From NCBI RefSeq assembly GCF_002214365.1, contig NZ_CP014854.1:992001-1056000 (forward strand): 64,000 bases of DNA. The letters are read 5' to 3'. Positions 8,677 to 15,896 of this stretch are shown here, piece by piece. Below the pieces are notes generated by a model. The model ran no database searches. It had not been told where the DNA came from and saw only the letters and a list, made by a program, of their open reading frames with translations. Source of the DNA: Thermococcus celer Vu 13 = JCM 8558. Lineage in GTDB: Archaea > Methanobacteriota_B > Thermococci > Thermococcales > Thermococcaceae. The translations under genes and the position numbers were made by a program. Numbering within the stretch: the first letter of the stretch is position 1; each line of letters starts with the position of its first letter.

Positions 8677-9680
8677 ATCTCAACCACCTCCCCCTTCCGG
8701 GCGCTCTCCTTGGCCTTCTCGGCGATCTTCAGCGCAATAAGGGCATCTTCAGCCGTAACCACCGGTTCTTCTTTCCCCTTGATGCAGTTGAAGAAGTGCC
8801 TCAGCTCGCGCTCGAAGGCATCTGGGAACGTCGAGAGAAGCGGTGAGAAGCGGGGCATCTCGAAGTTGGCCTTGGCGACGCCGACGACGGGGGTGTCCAT
8901 AGGGGTATAACGTATCCTGCCGTTCTTCCCGATAATGTCCACGTGGTGGTAGAACACACCGTAGCGCGCTGGATACGGGTAAGCCCAGCTGACCTCGGCT
9001 ATGCCCGTCTTTTCACCCTCAAACCTTATCATCATGAAGAAGTGGTCAAAGGTTCCGTTTGCCCTTGCCTCTTCCTTTATCGCCTTGCCAACGGCGTAGA
9101 CGCTCACCGGTTCGCTCTCGAAGAACCAGCGCAGGAAGTCGGTGACGTGAACGCCGAGGTCGACGGCGACGCCGCCGCTTTTCCTTTCATCCCAGTACCA
9201 GTAGTCCTTCGGGAAGGGAAGGTTCTGAACCTCGGCCTTCCTGATGTGAACCGGAAGGACGTTGCGCTTCTCTATGACCTCCTTCATCTGAATCCATCTC
9301 TTATCAAAGCGCCTCACGTGGCCAACGAAGAGGTGCAAGCCCTCTTTCTCCGCGGTCCTTATCATCCTCTCGCCCTCTTCGACGGTTAGTGCTATCGGCT
9401 TCTCGACTATCACGTGCTTCCCCGCCCTGAGGGCAGAGACGGCAAGCTCAGCGTGGCTGTACGTCGGGGTCAGCACCTCAACGACGTCGAGGTCGAGGTC
9501 AAGGAACTCGTCGAGGTTCGTGAAAGCCTTCGCCCCGAGGGCCTTAGCGCCTTCCCGGGCCCTGGTGGTGTCTATATCCATGCACGCAACGACCTTAATG
9601 CCCTCTATCTCTTTCAGTGCCCTCTTGTGGGCGAGGTTGAATATGTTCCCGCAGCCTATCACTCCCACCCTCAGCTTCAT
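8673..9680 (-). CDS. Gfo/Idh/MocA family oxidoreductase
   Basis: A 335-residue oxidoreductase with a good Rossmann motif (VGVIGCGNIF, near residue 5), the EKP motif (HVIVEKPIAL, ~94) and the C-terminal family signature (GGVAVDLGVHVTDFLRWF). The catalytic Lys is expected within EKP. The start at 9680 (MKLRVGV) follows GGCGATGTCC; an ATG two codons earlier, at 9686, is also possible. It heads a two-gene operon driven from the TATA at 9712-9719, with operator B upstream of that TATA. Identity with the downstream copy looks low, so the two are probably functionally different partners. Confidence 0.87.
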   Translation of the reverse strand: MKLRVGVIGCGNIFNLAHKRALKEIEGIKVVACMDIDTTRAREGAKALGAKAFTNLDEFLDLDLDVVEVLTPTYSHAELAVSALRAGKHVIVEKPIALTVEEGERMIRTAEKEGLHLFVGHVRRFDKRWIQMKEVIEKRNVLPVHIRKAEVQNLPFPKDYWYWDERKSGGVAVDLGVHVTDFLRWFFESEPVSVYAVGKAIKEEARANGTFDHFFMMIRFEGEKTGIAEVSWAYPYPARYGVFYHHVDIIGKNGRIRYTPMDTPVVGVAKANFEMPRFSPLLSTFPDAFERELRHFFNCIKGKEEPVVTAEDALIALKIAEKAKESARKGEVVEI

Positions 9681-9711
9681 GGACATCGCCTGAACGGAAT
9701 ACGGTCGAAAG

Positions 9712-9719
9712 GTATATAA
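9712..9719. promoter_or_regulatory. Shared TATA box for divergent oxidoreductase and glycosyltransferase genes
   Basis: The sequence around TATATA reads GTATATAA on plus and TTATATAC on minus. It is the only TATA-like element in the 95-bp divergent spacer. Minus-strand start would fall near 9690; plus-strand start near 9740, inside operator B. The plus gene has a strong AGGAGGGTGG ribosome binding site. Confidence 0.6.
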
Positions 9720-9733
9720 CCCTTTTCAAAATA

Positions 9734-9750
9734 AACCACTCTAAATGGTT
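9734..9750. promoter_or_regulatory. Palindromic operator B, AACCACT-CTA-AATGGTT
   Basis: This matches operator A in 13 of its 14 arm positions, with one broken pair, and is also followed by GT. It is 14 bp upstream of the TATA for the oxidoreductase operon and at the expected start site for the divergent glycosyltransferase gene. A bound factor could therefore act oppositely on the two genes. Confidence 0.7.
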
Positions 9751-9775
9751 GTAACTTAAGGAGGGTGGAAGGACG

Positions 9776-10918
9776 ATGAGGGTCGTCGTTGGAATTCCAA
9801 GCTACAACAACGCGGGAACCATCTCTTTCGTCGTTAAACAGGCCGCCGAAGGGCTGAGGAAGTACTTCGGCGGGGGAATCGTCGTCAACGCCGACGGTGG
9901 AAGCACCGACGGGACGAGGGAAGCCGTGTTGAAAACGGAAGTCCCGGCCGGTGTTGAGGTTCACAGTTTCGTTTACAGGTGGCCCATCCCGGGCAAGGGC
10001 AGCGCCATGAAGGAGCTGATGGAGTTCGCCCTCGGAAGGGACGCCGATGCAATAGTGTTCGTGGACAGTGACCTGAGGAGCATAACCCCTGAGTGGATAG
10101 ACCGCCTCGCCCGACCCATCGAGGAGGGGTACGACTTCGTGGCACCGCTCTACATAAGGCACAAGTGGGACGGCACGATAACCAACAACATAGCCTACCC
10201 GATGACCGCCTCGCTCTACGGCAGGAACGTCAGACAGCCGATAGGGGGCGACTTCGGGATAGGAAGGAAGCTCATGGAGGCCTACCTCGAGGACGAGGAG
10301 GTCTGGAAGACCCACGTGGCGCGCTTCGGCGTCGACATATTCCTGACCACGACGGCCATAGCGAGGGGCTTTAAGGTGACCCAGGCGGCTCTCGGCATGA
10401 AGATACACGACCCCAAGGACCCGGCCGCGTCGCTGGGCCCCATGTTCAACCAGGTCGTCGGAACGCTCTTCATGCTGATGGAGAAATACGAGGATAGATG
10501 GAAGGACGTGAGGAGCATAGAGCCCGTTCCTGTCTTCGGGGAGCTGGAGAAGGGCGAGCCGGAGCCGGTGAGGGTGACGCTGGAGCTCCTGGAGGAGAGG
10601 GCAAAGGAGCTCTTCACCGAGCACGAGGCCGTTCTTAGAAAGGCCCTGAGCCGGGAGACACTCGAGGGGGTGAAGGAAGCCCTGAGAACCTTCGAGTTCG
10701 ACGACGAACTCTGGAGCCACGTCCTCTACGACGGGGCGGTGGCCTACAAGGAAGGAATCCTCAGCGAGGCCGAACCCCTTGTCCCGCTCTACTTCGCCAA
10801 GACTGCTGATTTCGTCAGGAAAACCGCGGAGATGAGCACGCTCGAGGCGGAAAAGCTGATAGAGAAGAGGGCAAAGGTCTTCCTCGAGGAGAAGGACTAC
10901 CTGCTGGAGCGCTGGTAG
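9776..10918 (+). CDS. GT-A glycosyltransferase, GT2/GT81-like (glycosyl-glycerate synthase-like)
   Basis: A 380-residue cytoplasmic glycosyltransferase with no membrane segment. Visible motifs are VVGIPSYNNAGTISFV at the N-terminus, NADGGSTDGT (~43-52), PGKGSAMKELM (~77), the metal-binding FVDSDLRSITPEW (~97), RQPIGGDFGIGRKL (~152) and HDPKDPAASL. The PGKG...VDSD...QPxGG(D/E) series is shared with glucosyl-3-phosphoglycerate synthases and mannosylglycerate synthase-type enzymes. The last ~130 residues are helical. Neighbouring glycerate kinase makes glycerate or phosphoglycerate an attractive acceptor, but this is inference. Its 3' end overlaps the convergent PfkB gene by 22 bp. Confidence 0.75.
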   Translation: MRVVVGIPSYNNAGTISFVVKQAAEGLRKYFGGGIVVNADGGSTDGTREAVLKTEVPAGVEVHSFVYRWPIPGKGSAMKELMEFALGRDADAIVFVDSDLRSITPEWIDRLARPIEEGYDFVAPLYIRHKWDGTITNNIAYPMTASLYGRNVRQPIGGDFGIGRKLMEAYLEDEEVWKTHVARFGVDIFLTTTAIARGFKVTQAALGMKIHDPKDPAASLGPMFNQVVGTLFMLMEKYEDRWKDVRSIEPVPVFGELEKGEPEPVRVTLELLEERAKELFTEHEAVLRKALSRETLEGVKEALRTFEFDDELWSHVLYDGAVAYKEGILSEAEPLVPLYFAKTADFVRKTAEMSTLEAEKLIEKRAKVFLEEKDYLLERW

Positions 10919-11847
10919 AGCCCCCTCACCTCCCTCATCAATATTATTTCCTCCATCTTTGGAACGCTCCACGCCCCCCTGCGGGTGGTCGAGAGGGCCG
11001 CCACGAGGTTGGCAAAGCGGCCGATTCTCCTCAGGCTTTCCTCATCGAGTTCCATTTTACCGAGCAGGTTTGAATGATAGAGGCCCGCCAGAAGGGCGGC
11101 CATGAACGCGTCCCCCGCGCCCGTGGTATCGAGGGGCTCAACCCTGTAGGCCGGAACACGAACCCTGCAGCACTCCCCAACCAGCTCACTACCCCTCTCG
11201 CCGGAGGTTACCGCCATCAGCCATGGATTGAAGTTCTCCGGCTCAATCCCGTTGCCCCTCAGGTACTCCAGCTCACCGTCCCCCAGCTTGACCACATCAG
11301 CCAGTCTGAGGGCCTCCTCAACGTCCCGGAGCATCTCCCCGTTTCTTCCGCGCCAGAGGTCGGGCCTCAGGTTGACGTCGTAGCTCAGCATAACCTTCCC
11401 CTTGAGCTTCCGCAAAATCCCGAAGAGCGTCGAGCGGGAGGGCTCCCTCGCGAGGAGCACGGTCCCGAAGTGAACAACCTCGGCGTTTTCAAGGACGGAG
11501 AAGTCAACGTCCCCCGGTTTCAGGTTGAAGTAGGCAACGCCGTCGTACAGTATGAACTCCGGCTTCGCCCCTATCAGCTGGACGAAGACCACGCCCGTGT
11601 GCCTCTCCCCATCCCGGGGAATGTAAGTTCTCACGCCCTCGTTGCGGAGCTCCTCAAGCAGAAAGTCCCCGAAGGGGTCGTCGCCGACCTTGCTCACCAG
11701 CGCGCTCTCAACGCCGAGCCTCGAGAGGCCGACCGCCACGTTAGCCGGGGCACCGCCGGGGTGCCTCTCGAAGGATCTCACCTCCCTCAGCCTCCCCTCC
11801 TGGAGCGCTATGAAGTCTATGAGGACCTCGCCGATGGAGACCATCAT
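10897..11847 (-). CDS. PfkB-family carbohydrate kinase (fructokinase/KDG-kinase-like)
   Basis: A 316-residue ribokinase-fold kinase. The first signature is GGAPANVAVGLSRLGVESAL (~31-50); the second, containing the catalytic Asp, is DTTGAGDAFMAALLAG (~235-250). The ATG at 11847 was chosen because GGTGAT sits 7 nt upstream; ATGs at 11853 and 11844 are alternatives. It diverges from the isomerase-like gene through operator C. It likely phosphorylates a monosaccharide released or remodelled by the island. It could be a fructokinase, a 2-keto-3-deoxygluconate kinase or an ADP-dependent sugar kinase relative. Confidence 0.88.
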   Translation of the reverse strand: MMVSIGEVLIDFIALQEGRLREVRSFERHPGGAPANVAVGLSRLGVESALVSKVGDDPFGDFLLEELRNEGVRTYIPRDGERHTGVVFVQLIGAKPEFILYDGVAYFNLKPGDVDFSVLENAEVVHFGTVLLAREPSRSTLFGILRKLKGKVMLSYDVNLRPDLWRGRNGEMLRDVEEALRLADVVKLGDGELEYLRGNGIEPENFNPWLMAVTSGERGSELVGECCRVRVPAYRVEPLDTTGAGDAFMAALLAGLYHSNLLGKMELDEESLRRIGRFANLVAALSTTRRGAWSVPKMEEIILMREVRGLYQRSSR

Positions 11848-11863
11848 TCCCATCACCGGATGC

Positions 11864-11880
11864 AACCATTGAGGGTGGTT
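11864..11880. promoter_or_regulatory. Palindromic operator C, AACCATT-GAG-GGTGGTT
   Basis: Read on the minus strand it is AACCACC-CTC-AATGGTT followed by GC, which aligns with operators A and B over both arms and the trailing G. It is upstream of the TATA for the plus-strand isomerase gene and over the predicted start of the minus-strand kinase. The arrangement repeats that of operator B. Confidence 0.68.
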
Positions 11881-11892
11881 TACAACGCAACG

Positions 11893-11899
11893 GTTATAT
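11893..11899. promoter_or_regulatory. Shared TATA box for divergent kinase and isomerase-like genes
   Basis: TTATATG on plus and CATATAA on minus are the only TATA-like sequences in the spacer. Plus transcription would start near 11920, minus transcription near 11870, inside operator C. Confidence 0.6.
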
Positions 11900-11930
11900 G
11901 CTTTTTCGCCAACATTCCCCGGTGTTTCCC

Positions 11931-13409
11931 ATGATAGCCGTCCTTACTTTCACCGATCCCAGACCGACGGCCCTCTCGGAGGAGCGCGAGCGGGCCCTGA
12001 TGGAGAAGCATTCCGGACTCGTGGAGGAGTTAAGGGAGGAGGGTTTCGAGGTCCTTGACGTCAACGGGAGGCTCGGGAAGTACGAGGCCCTCAAAGCCGG
12101 AAGGAACTTCGGCGTGGATTCGATGGAGGGGGCCTTTGAAGCCGGAAAGATGATAGCAGGAGAGGGCGCGAGCGGGGTGATAGCAGGCCTCTGGCACTGG
12201 ACCGAGAGCAACCTCGTCACGGCGATGGTGAGGGAAGCCAAGAGGCCCGTCCTCCTCTACGCCGATGACGACCCTGCATGGGCTGGGACGACGTGCGTGA
12301 CCTCGGTTGGCGCCTCCCTCTGGGAGAGCGCGGTTAACGAGTACGCTTTAAACCACGTCCGCATCAAGGGGGACGTTGGGAAGGTCAAGGCCTGGGCACG
12401 GGCGGCTGAGGCCGTCTCGAAGCTCTCGAGGAAGTCCCTCCTCCTGTGGGGAGCCCCCTACACCCTCGGGATGGAGCACCTGATGGACGACCTGCCTGGG
12501 CTCAAGAGGATCGTTGGCGATTTCGTAATCCTCGATCAGTACGTTCTCGTGAGGAAGGCCGAGGAACTGCTCTCGGGTGAGGAAGAACGGGTGGAAGGAT
12601 TCTACGACTGGCTGAACGGGAAGGTTAAGGTTAAGTTCGACGGCCGCATGCTGACGCCCGGGGTGTTAAAGAAGCAGATAGCCCTTTATCTGGCCGCGAA
12701 GGAGAGCTGGGGGGAACACGGTGAAATCTCGGCCGTCTCCGTAAAGTGCCAGCCCGAGCTGAGCGAGGTCTACGGCGTCACCCCCTGCCTGATTCCAGCG
12801 TTCTTCCCGTTCAACGTGGATGCAGAGGGCGAGAAGGAGGTCGTTCCCGCGACGTGCGAGGGCGACGTAAAGGGGACGATAAGCTCGGCCCTGCTCTTCT
12901 ACCTGAGCGGTAAACCGCCCCTCTTTGGCGATATAAAGTACGTGGACGATGGGATAGTTCTAATAGCCAACTGCGGCGCCTCCTCGCTCTACTACGCGAG
13001 GCTGAGCGATGACCCCGAGGAGAACCTTGGGGCCACTTTAATCCAAGGGCAGTGCCAGGGGAAGAGCGGTGGCGCTTTGACGTACAGAACGCCACCCGGG
13101 AAGTTCACCGTGGCCAGGCTGATACGACGCGGCGGGGAACACTACCTGCTCTACTTCCTCGCCGAGGGGGTGGAGATAACCGAAGAGCTGGAGTCAAAGC
13201 TTAAGTGGGGCAAGCAATGGCCGCACACCGCCGTAAGGAACCCCCTCGACAAGGAGACCTTCATCTCGGCCATGGGCGCCAACCACCTCTCGCTCGTTCC
13301 GGGCGACTACACCGGGGAGCTCAGGTTCGTGGCGAGGCTATGGGGGATAAGGGCGGTGGACCTTGGAGACAGGCGAGAGGTGAAATCCTTCCTCGAGGGA
13401 GGGCAATGA
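11931..13409 (+). CDS. L-fucose/L-arabinose isomerase-fold protein
   Basis: A 492-residue protein of the fucose/arabinose isomerase superfamily: N-terminal Rossmann-like half (LTFTDPRPTALSEERER, GVIAGLWHWTESNLVTAM, RPVLLYADDDPAWAGTTC) and C-terminal half with SAVSVKCQPELSEVYGVTPCLIPAF and ATCEGDVKGTISSALLFYLSGKPPLFGDI. The family binds Mn2+ through Glu/Asp/His; CEGD is a likely acidic ligand site. The ATG at 11931 is downstream of the TATA at 11893 and preceded by GGTG; the ORF extends 11 codons further upstream, across the likely transcription start. Its stop overlaps the glycosidase start (ATGA). Aldose-ketose isomerisation is the family reaction; the specific sugar is unknown. Confidence 0.78.
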   Translation: MIAVLTFTDPRPTALSEERERALMEKHSGLVEELREEGFEVLDVNGRLGKYEALKAGRNFGVDSMEGAFEAGKMIAGEGASGVIAGLWHWTESNLVTAMVREAKRPVLLYADDDPAWAGTTCVTSVGASLWESAVNEYALNHVRIKGDVGKVKAWARAAEAVSKLSRKSLLLWGAPYTLGMEHLMDDLPGLKRIVGDFVILDQYVLVRKAEELLSGEEERVEGFYDWLNGKVKVKFDGRMLTPGVLKKQIALYLAAKESWGEHGEISAVSVKCQPELSEVYGVTPCLIPAFFPFNVDAEGEKEVVPATCEGDVKGTISSALLFYLSGKPPLFGDIKYVDDGIVLIANCGASSLYYARLSDDPEENLGATLIQGQCQGKSGGALTYRTPPGKFTVARLIRRGGEHYLLYFLAEGVEITEELESKLKWGKQWPHTAVRNPLDKETFISAMGANHLSLVPGDYTGELRFVARLWGIRAVDLGDRREVKSFLEGGQ

Positions 13410-15268
13410 GGACGATACTGGCGTCCAACGGGGCCTTCGTCCTGAGCGATGAGAGGGGGGACATGGGCGGAGTCTACGACGGCTTTTACCTCCTCGACAC
13501 GCGCTTCGTCAGGAAGGTCAAGCTGGAGGTATCCCCAGGGCCGGAGTTCATGGGGGCCTCATCGACGTTCACAACGGCGGTCTCCCACTTCTCCCTCGGC
13601 GGGAGGGGAGTTCTCGTAAGAGTGAGAACGCTGAACGGGACTTACGGGGAGAGGCTGTCCTTCTACAACACATCCGACGGGCCGCTGGAGGTTCGGGTTA
13701 GGTACTCCTACGAGGCACCCATCGAGGACGTATTCCAGGTCAGGGGTTTCATGGGGCTGAAGGGCGAGGAAGCAATGGCCCCGACGGACGGGAGGTACGT
13801 TCGAGAGAGCCCCGCGGGAAGGAGAAGCCTGACCGTCGAGACCAACATGGAGCGGGAGGGAAACGTCCTGAGGGCCGAGCTCAGGATACCTCCCCGCGGG
13901 AAGGCCACGCTACACGTTCGCTTCGTTCCTGGCATCGAGGACAAGGTCTCGGGGATGCTCGGTGAAGAAAGGGAGTGGATAGGGAACGTTGCCTTCACCG
14001 GTTCGCCGGCAATCGACGGGATCTTCGAGAGGGCCGTGGAGAACATAAACGCCCTCACCCTCTTCACGCGCTTCGGGCCGGTTCCCCTCGCCGGAATTCC
14101 ATACTTCGCCTGCCCCTTCGGGAGGGACGCGATAGTAACCTCGCTCTTCCTCCTGCCCTACTATCCGGAATACGCCGCCGGCACGCTGAGGCTCCTCGGA
14201 CGGCTCCAGGGGAAACGGAACAACCCCGAGAACGAGGAAGAGCCGGGGAAGATACCCCACGAGTTCAGGCTCGGACAGCTCGCCCAGTCGGGGAGGGTTC
14301 CCTTCGCGCCCTACTACGGCACCGTCGATGCCACCCCGCTCTACGTGGCCTTGGCTGGAGAGTACCTGCGCTGGACGGGGGACGAAGACCTGATAGGGGA
14401 GCTAAGGCCGAACCTCACGGCCGCCGTGGAGTGGATACTGAGAAAGCTCGATGAGGGTTACGTAACCTACGTTCCCGGGATACTCGGCAACAAGGGCTGG
14501 AAGGACTCGAGGGACGGGATAGTCGACGAAAATGGAAATCCGCCGAAACCGCCCGTGGCGCTCGTCGAGGTGCAGGGCTACGCCCACTGGGCGCTCAGGC
14601 TCGCGGGAGAGCTCGGGCTGACGGAGCTCGACGAAAAGGAGCTTCTAACCGAGGCAGAGCGGCTCAGGAAAAGGTTCAACCGCGACTTCTGGCTCGGCTC
14701 CCACTACGCCCTCGCGCTGGACGGCGATGGGAGACCGCTAAAGCCGGTATCGTCGAACATGGGGCACATCCTCCTCACGGGGATAGCGGAGCACGAGGGG
14801 GAAATCGTGGAGAGGCTCTTCCAGCCGGACATGCTATCCAGCTATGGAATACGGACCCTGAGCGCCGGGGAGAGGGCCTACGACCCCTTCAGCTACCACC
14901 GCGGGAGCGTATGGCCGCACGATAACGCTCTGATAGCGCTGGGCCTCGCGAGGATAGGAAAGGCCAATCTCGCGAGGGAGCTCATGGAACGGGTCTTCGC
15001 GGCGGCGAAACTGATGCCCTGGAAGGAGCTCCCGGAGCTCTACAGCGGGCTGGACGATCTCGTTCCCGTCCCGAGGGCCAACTCGCCGCAGGCCTGGAGC
15101 GCGGCGAGCGTCTTCGCGTTCCTGACGGCCTCGCTGGGAATGGAAAGCGGAGACGAACTCAAGGTTAAACCGGCCGAGGGCATGAGGGTAATCCTGAGGG
15201 GAGTTCGGTTCAGGGGAAGGAGATACTCGGTGGTCGTGGATGGCGGAGCGGAAGTTAGGCGTTTATGA
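13406..15268 (+). CDS. Debranching-type (alpha/alpha)6 glycosidase (amylo-alpha-1,6-glucosidase family)
   Basis: A 620-residue protein. Residues 1-190 match the beta-rich GDE_N_bis domain (VYDGFYLLDTRFVRKVKLEV), and 200-600 form the (alpha/alpha)6 toroid of COG3408 (YFACPFGRDAIVTSLFLLPY, SYHRGSVWPHDNALIALGLA, PRANSPQAWSAASVFAF). No secretion signal is seen, so it acts inside the cell. Family members cleave alpha-glucosidic or alpha-mannosidic bonds, including glycogen branches in some. With a glycerate kinase in the island it could hydrolyse a glycosyl-glycerate, but this is untested. It begins within the isomerase stop codon, and its 3' end overlaps the GH130 start by 29 bp, so the three were one operon. 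Confidence 0.8.
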   Translation: MRTILASNGAFVLSDERGDMGGVYDGFYLLDTRFVRKVKLEVSPGPEFMGASSTFTTAVSHFSLGGRGVLVRVRTLNGTYGERLSFYNTSDGPLEVRVRYSYEAPIEDVFQVRGFMGLKGEEAMAPTDGRYVRESPAGRRSLTVETNMEREGNVLRAELRIPPRGKATLHVRFVPGIEDKVSGMLGEEREWIGNVAFTGSPAIDGIFERAVENINALTLFTRFGPVPLAGIPYFACPFGRDAIVTSLFLLPYYPEYAAGTLRLLGRLQGKRNNPENEEEPGKIPHEFRLGQLAQSGRVPFAPYYGTVDATPLYVALAGEYLRWTGDEDLIGELRPNLTAAVEWILRKLDEGYVTYVPGILGNKGWKDSRDGIVDENGNPPKPPVALVEVQGYAHWALRLAGELGLTELDEKELLTEAERLRKRFNRDFWLGSHYALALDGDGRPLKPVSSNMGHILLTGIAEHEGEIVERLFQPDMLSSYGIRTLSAGERAYDPFSYHRGSVWPHDNALIALGLARIGKANLARELMERVFAAAKLMPWKELPELYSGLDDLVPVPRANSPQAWSAASVFAFLTASLGMESGDELKVKPAEGMRVILRGVRFRGRRYSVVVDGGAEVRRL

Positions 15269-15656
15269 GTTCAGATTCGAGAAACTCCCGGGGCCCGTTC
15301 TCTCCCCCTCGAAGGAGGGGTTCGACTCGAAGAACACCTACAACCCCGCGGTGGTCGAGAGGAGGGGAAAGGTGGTCATGCTTTACCGCGCGGAGGCGAA
15401 GGGGGAGGGGATAACCGGGAGGATCGGACTGGCGCTCAGCAGGGACGGGGTTAATTTCATCCGGCATCCAGAACCGGTTATGGAACCCGAGTACGGCTGG
15501 GAGAGGCTCGGCGTTGAAGATCCACGCGTCGTGAGGGTTGGAAAGACGTACCACATGACCTATACGGGCTACGACGGAAAAACGGCCAGACTCTGCATCG
15601 CCACCTCGAAGAACCTCCTGAACTGGAAGAAGCGCGGGGTCGTTTTTGAGGGCTGT

Positions 15657-15896
15657 TCTCTAAATAGTAGCTATCACAACATTTGAATATTTTTGTTTTT
15701 TTCAAAAAACTTTAAATGGCTCCGTGTTTAACTATTGATGTCCCCGATATGTGGGGTTTTAAGCCCGAATGGGGACTGGGGAGGGGGTTGTGGCGAAGAT
15801 GTGGGGAGTGCCCGTTCCCCCCGAAAGCCCTCCAATGAAGCCTGAGGAGGGAAGGTTAACCGTAACAATATTTACAAAAGTTACGGCTAACCAGAA
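15657..15896 (+). mobile_element. ~240-bp ORF-less structured insertion (MITE-like, possibly IS200/IS605-derived)
   Basis: The block interrupts GH130 and holds no ORF of interest. Its left part is AT-rich, with a small hairpin (ATAG-TAG-CTAT, 15667-15677) and a T-run/A-run palindrome near 15700, then a good promoter-like AAACTTTAAATGG. A GC-rich region follows with nested inverted repeats: GTCCCC/GGGGAC, CCCC/GGGG and CCCTCC/GGAGGG. The right part has a 13-bp inverted repeat with one mismatch (15854-15866 with 15880-15892). Subterminal hairpins, no clear target duplication and a structured right-end transcript suggest a derivative of an IS200/IS605- or IS607-type element. Boundaries are good to about 5 bp. 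Confidence 0.6.
15854..15892. repeat. Right-end inverted repeat of the insertion
   Basis: The arms GGTTAACCGTAAC and GTTACGGCTAACC pair over 12 of 13 positions around a 13-nt A/T-rich loop. They sit just inside the junction where GH130 coding sequence resumes. Confidence 0.8.

Noticed and set aside
9677-10972. 431-codon minus-strand ORF over the glycosyltransferase
   Set aside because: Complementary shadow of the real gene; composition is rich in His/Val/Gly as expected from mirrored codons, and no motif is present.
15670-15685. TATCAC as half of a Thermococcales glycolytic motif
   Set aside because: The matching GTGATA half at 5-bp spacing is absent, and the site is inside the insertion.
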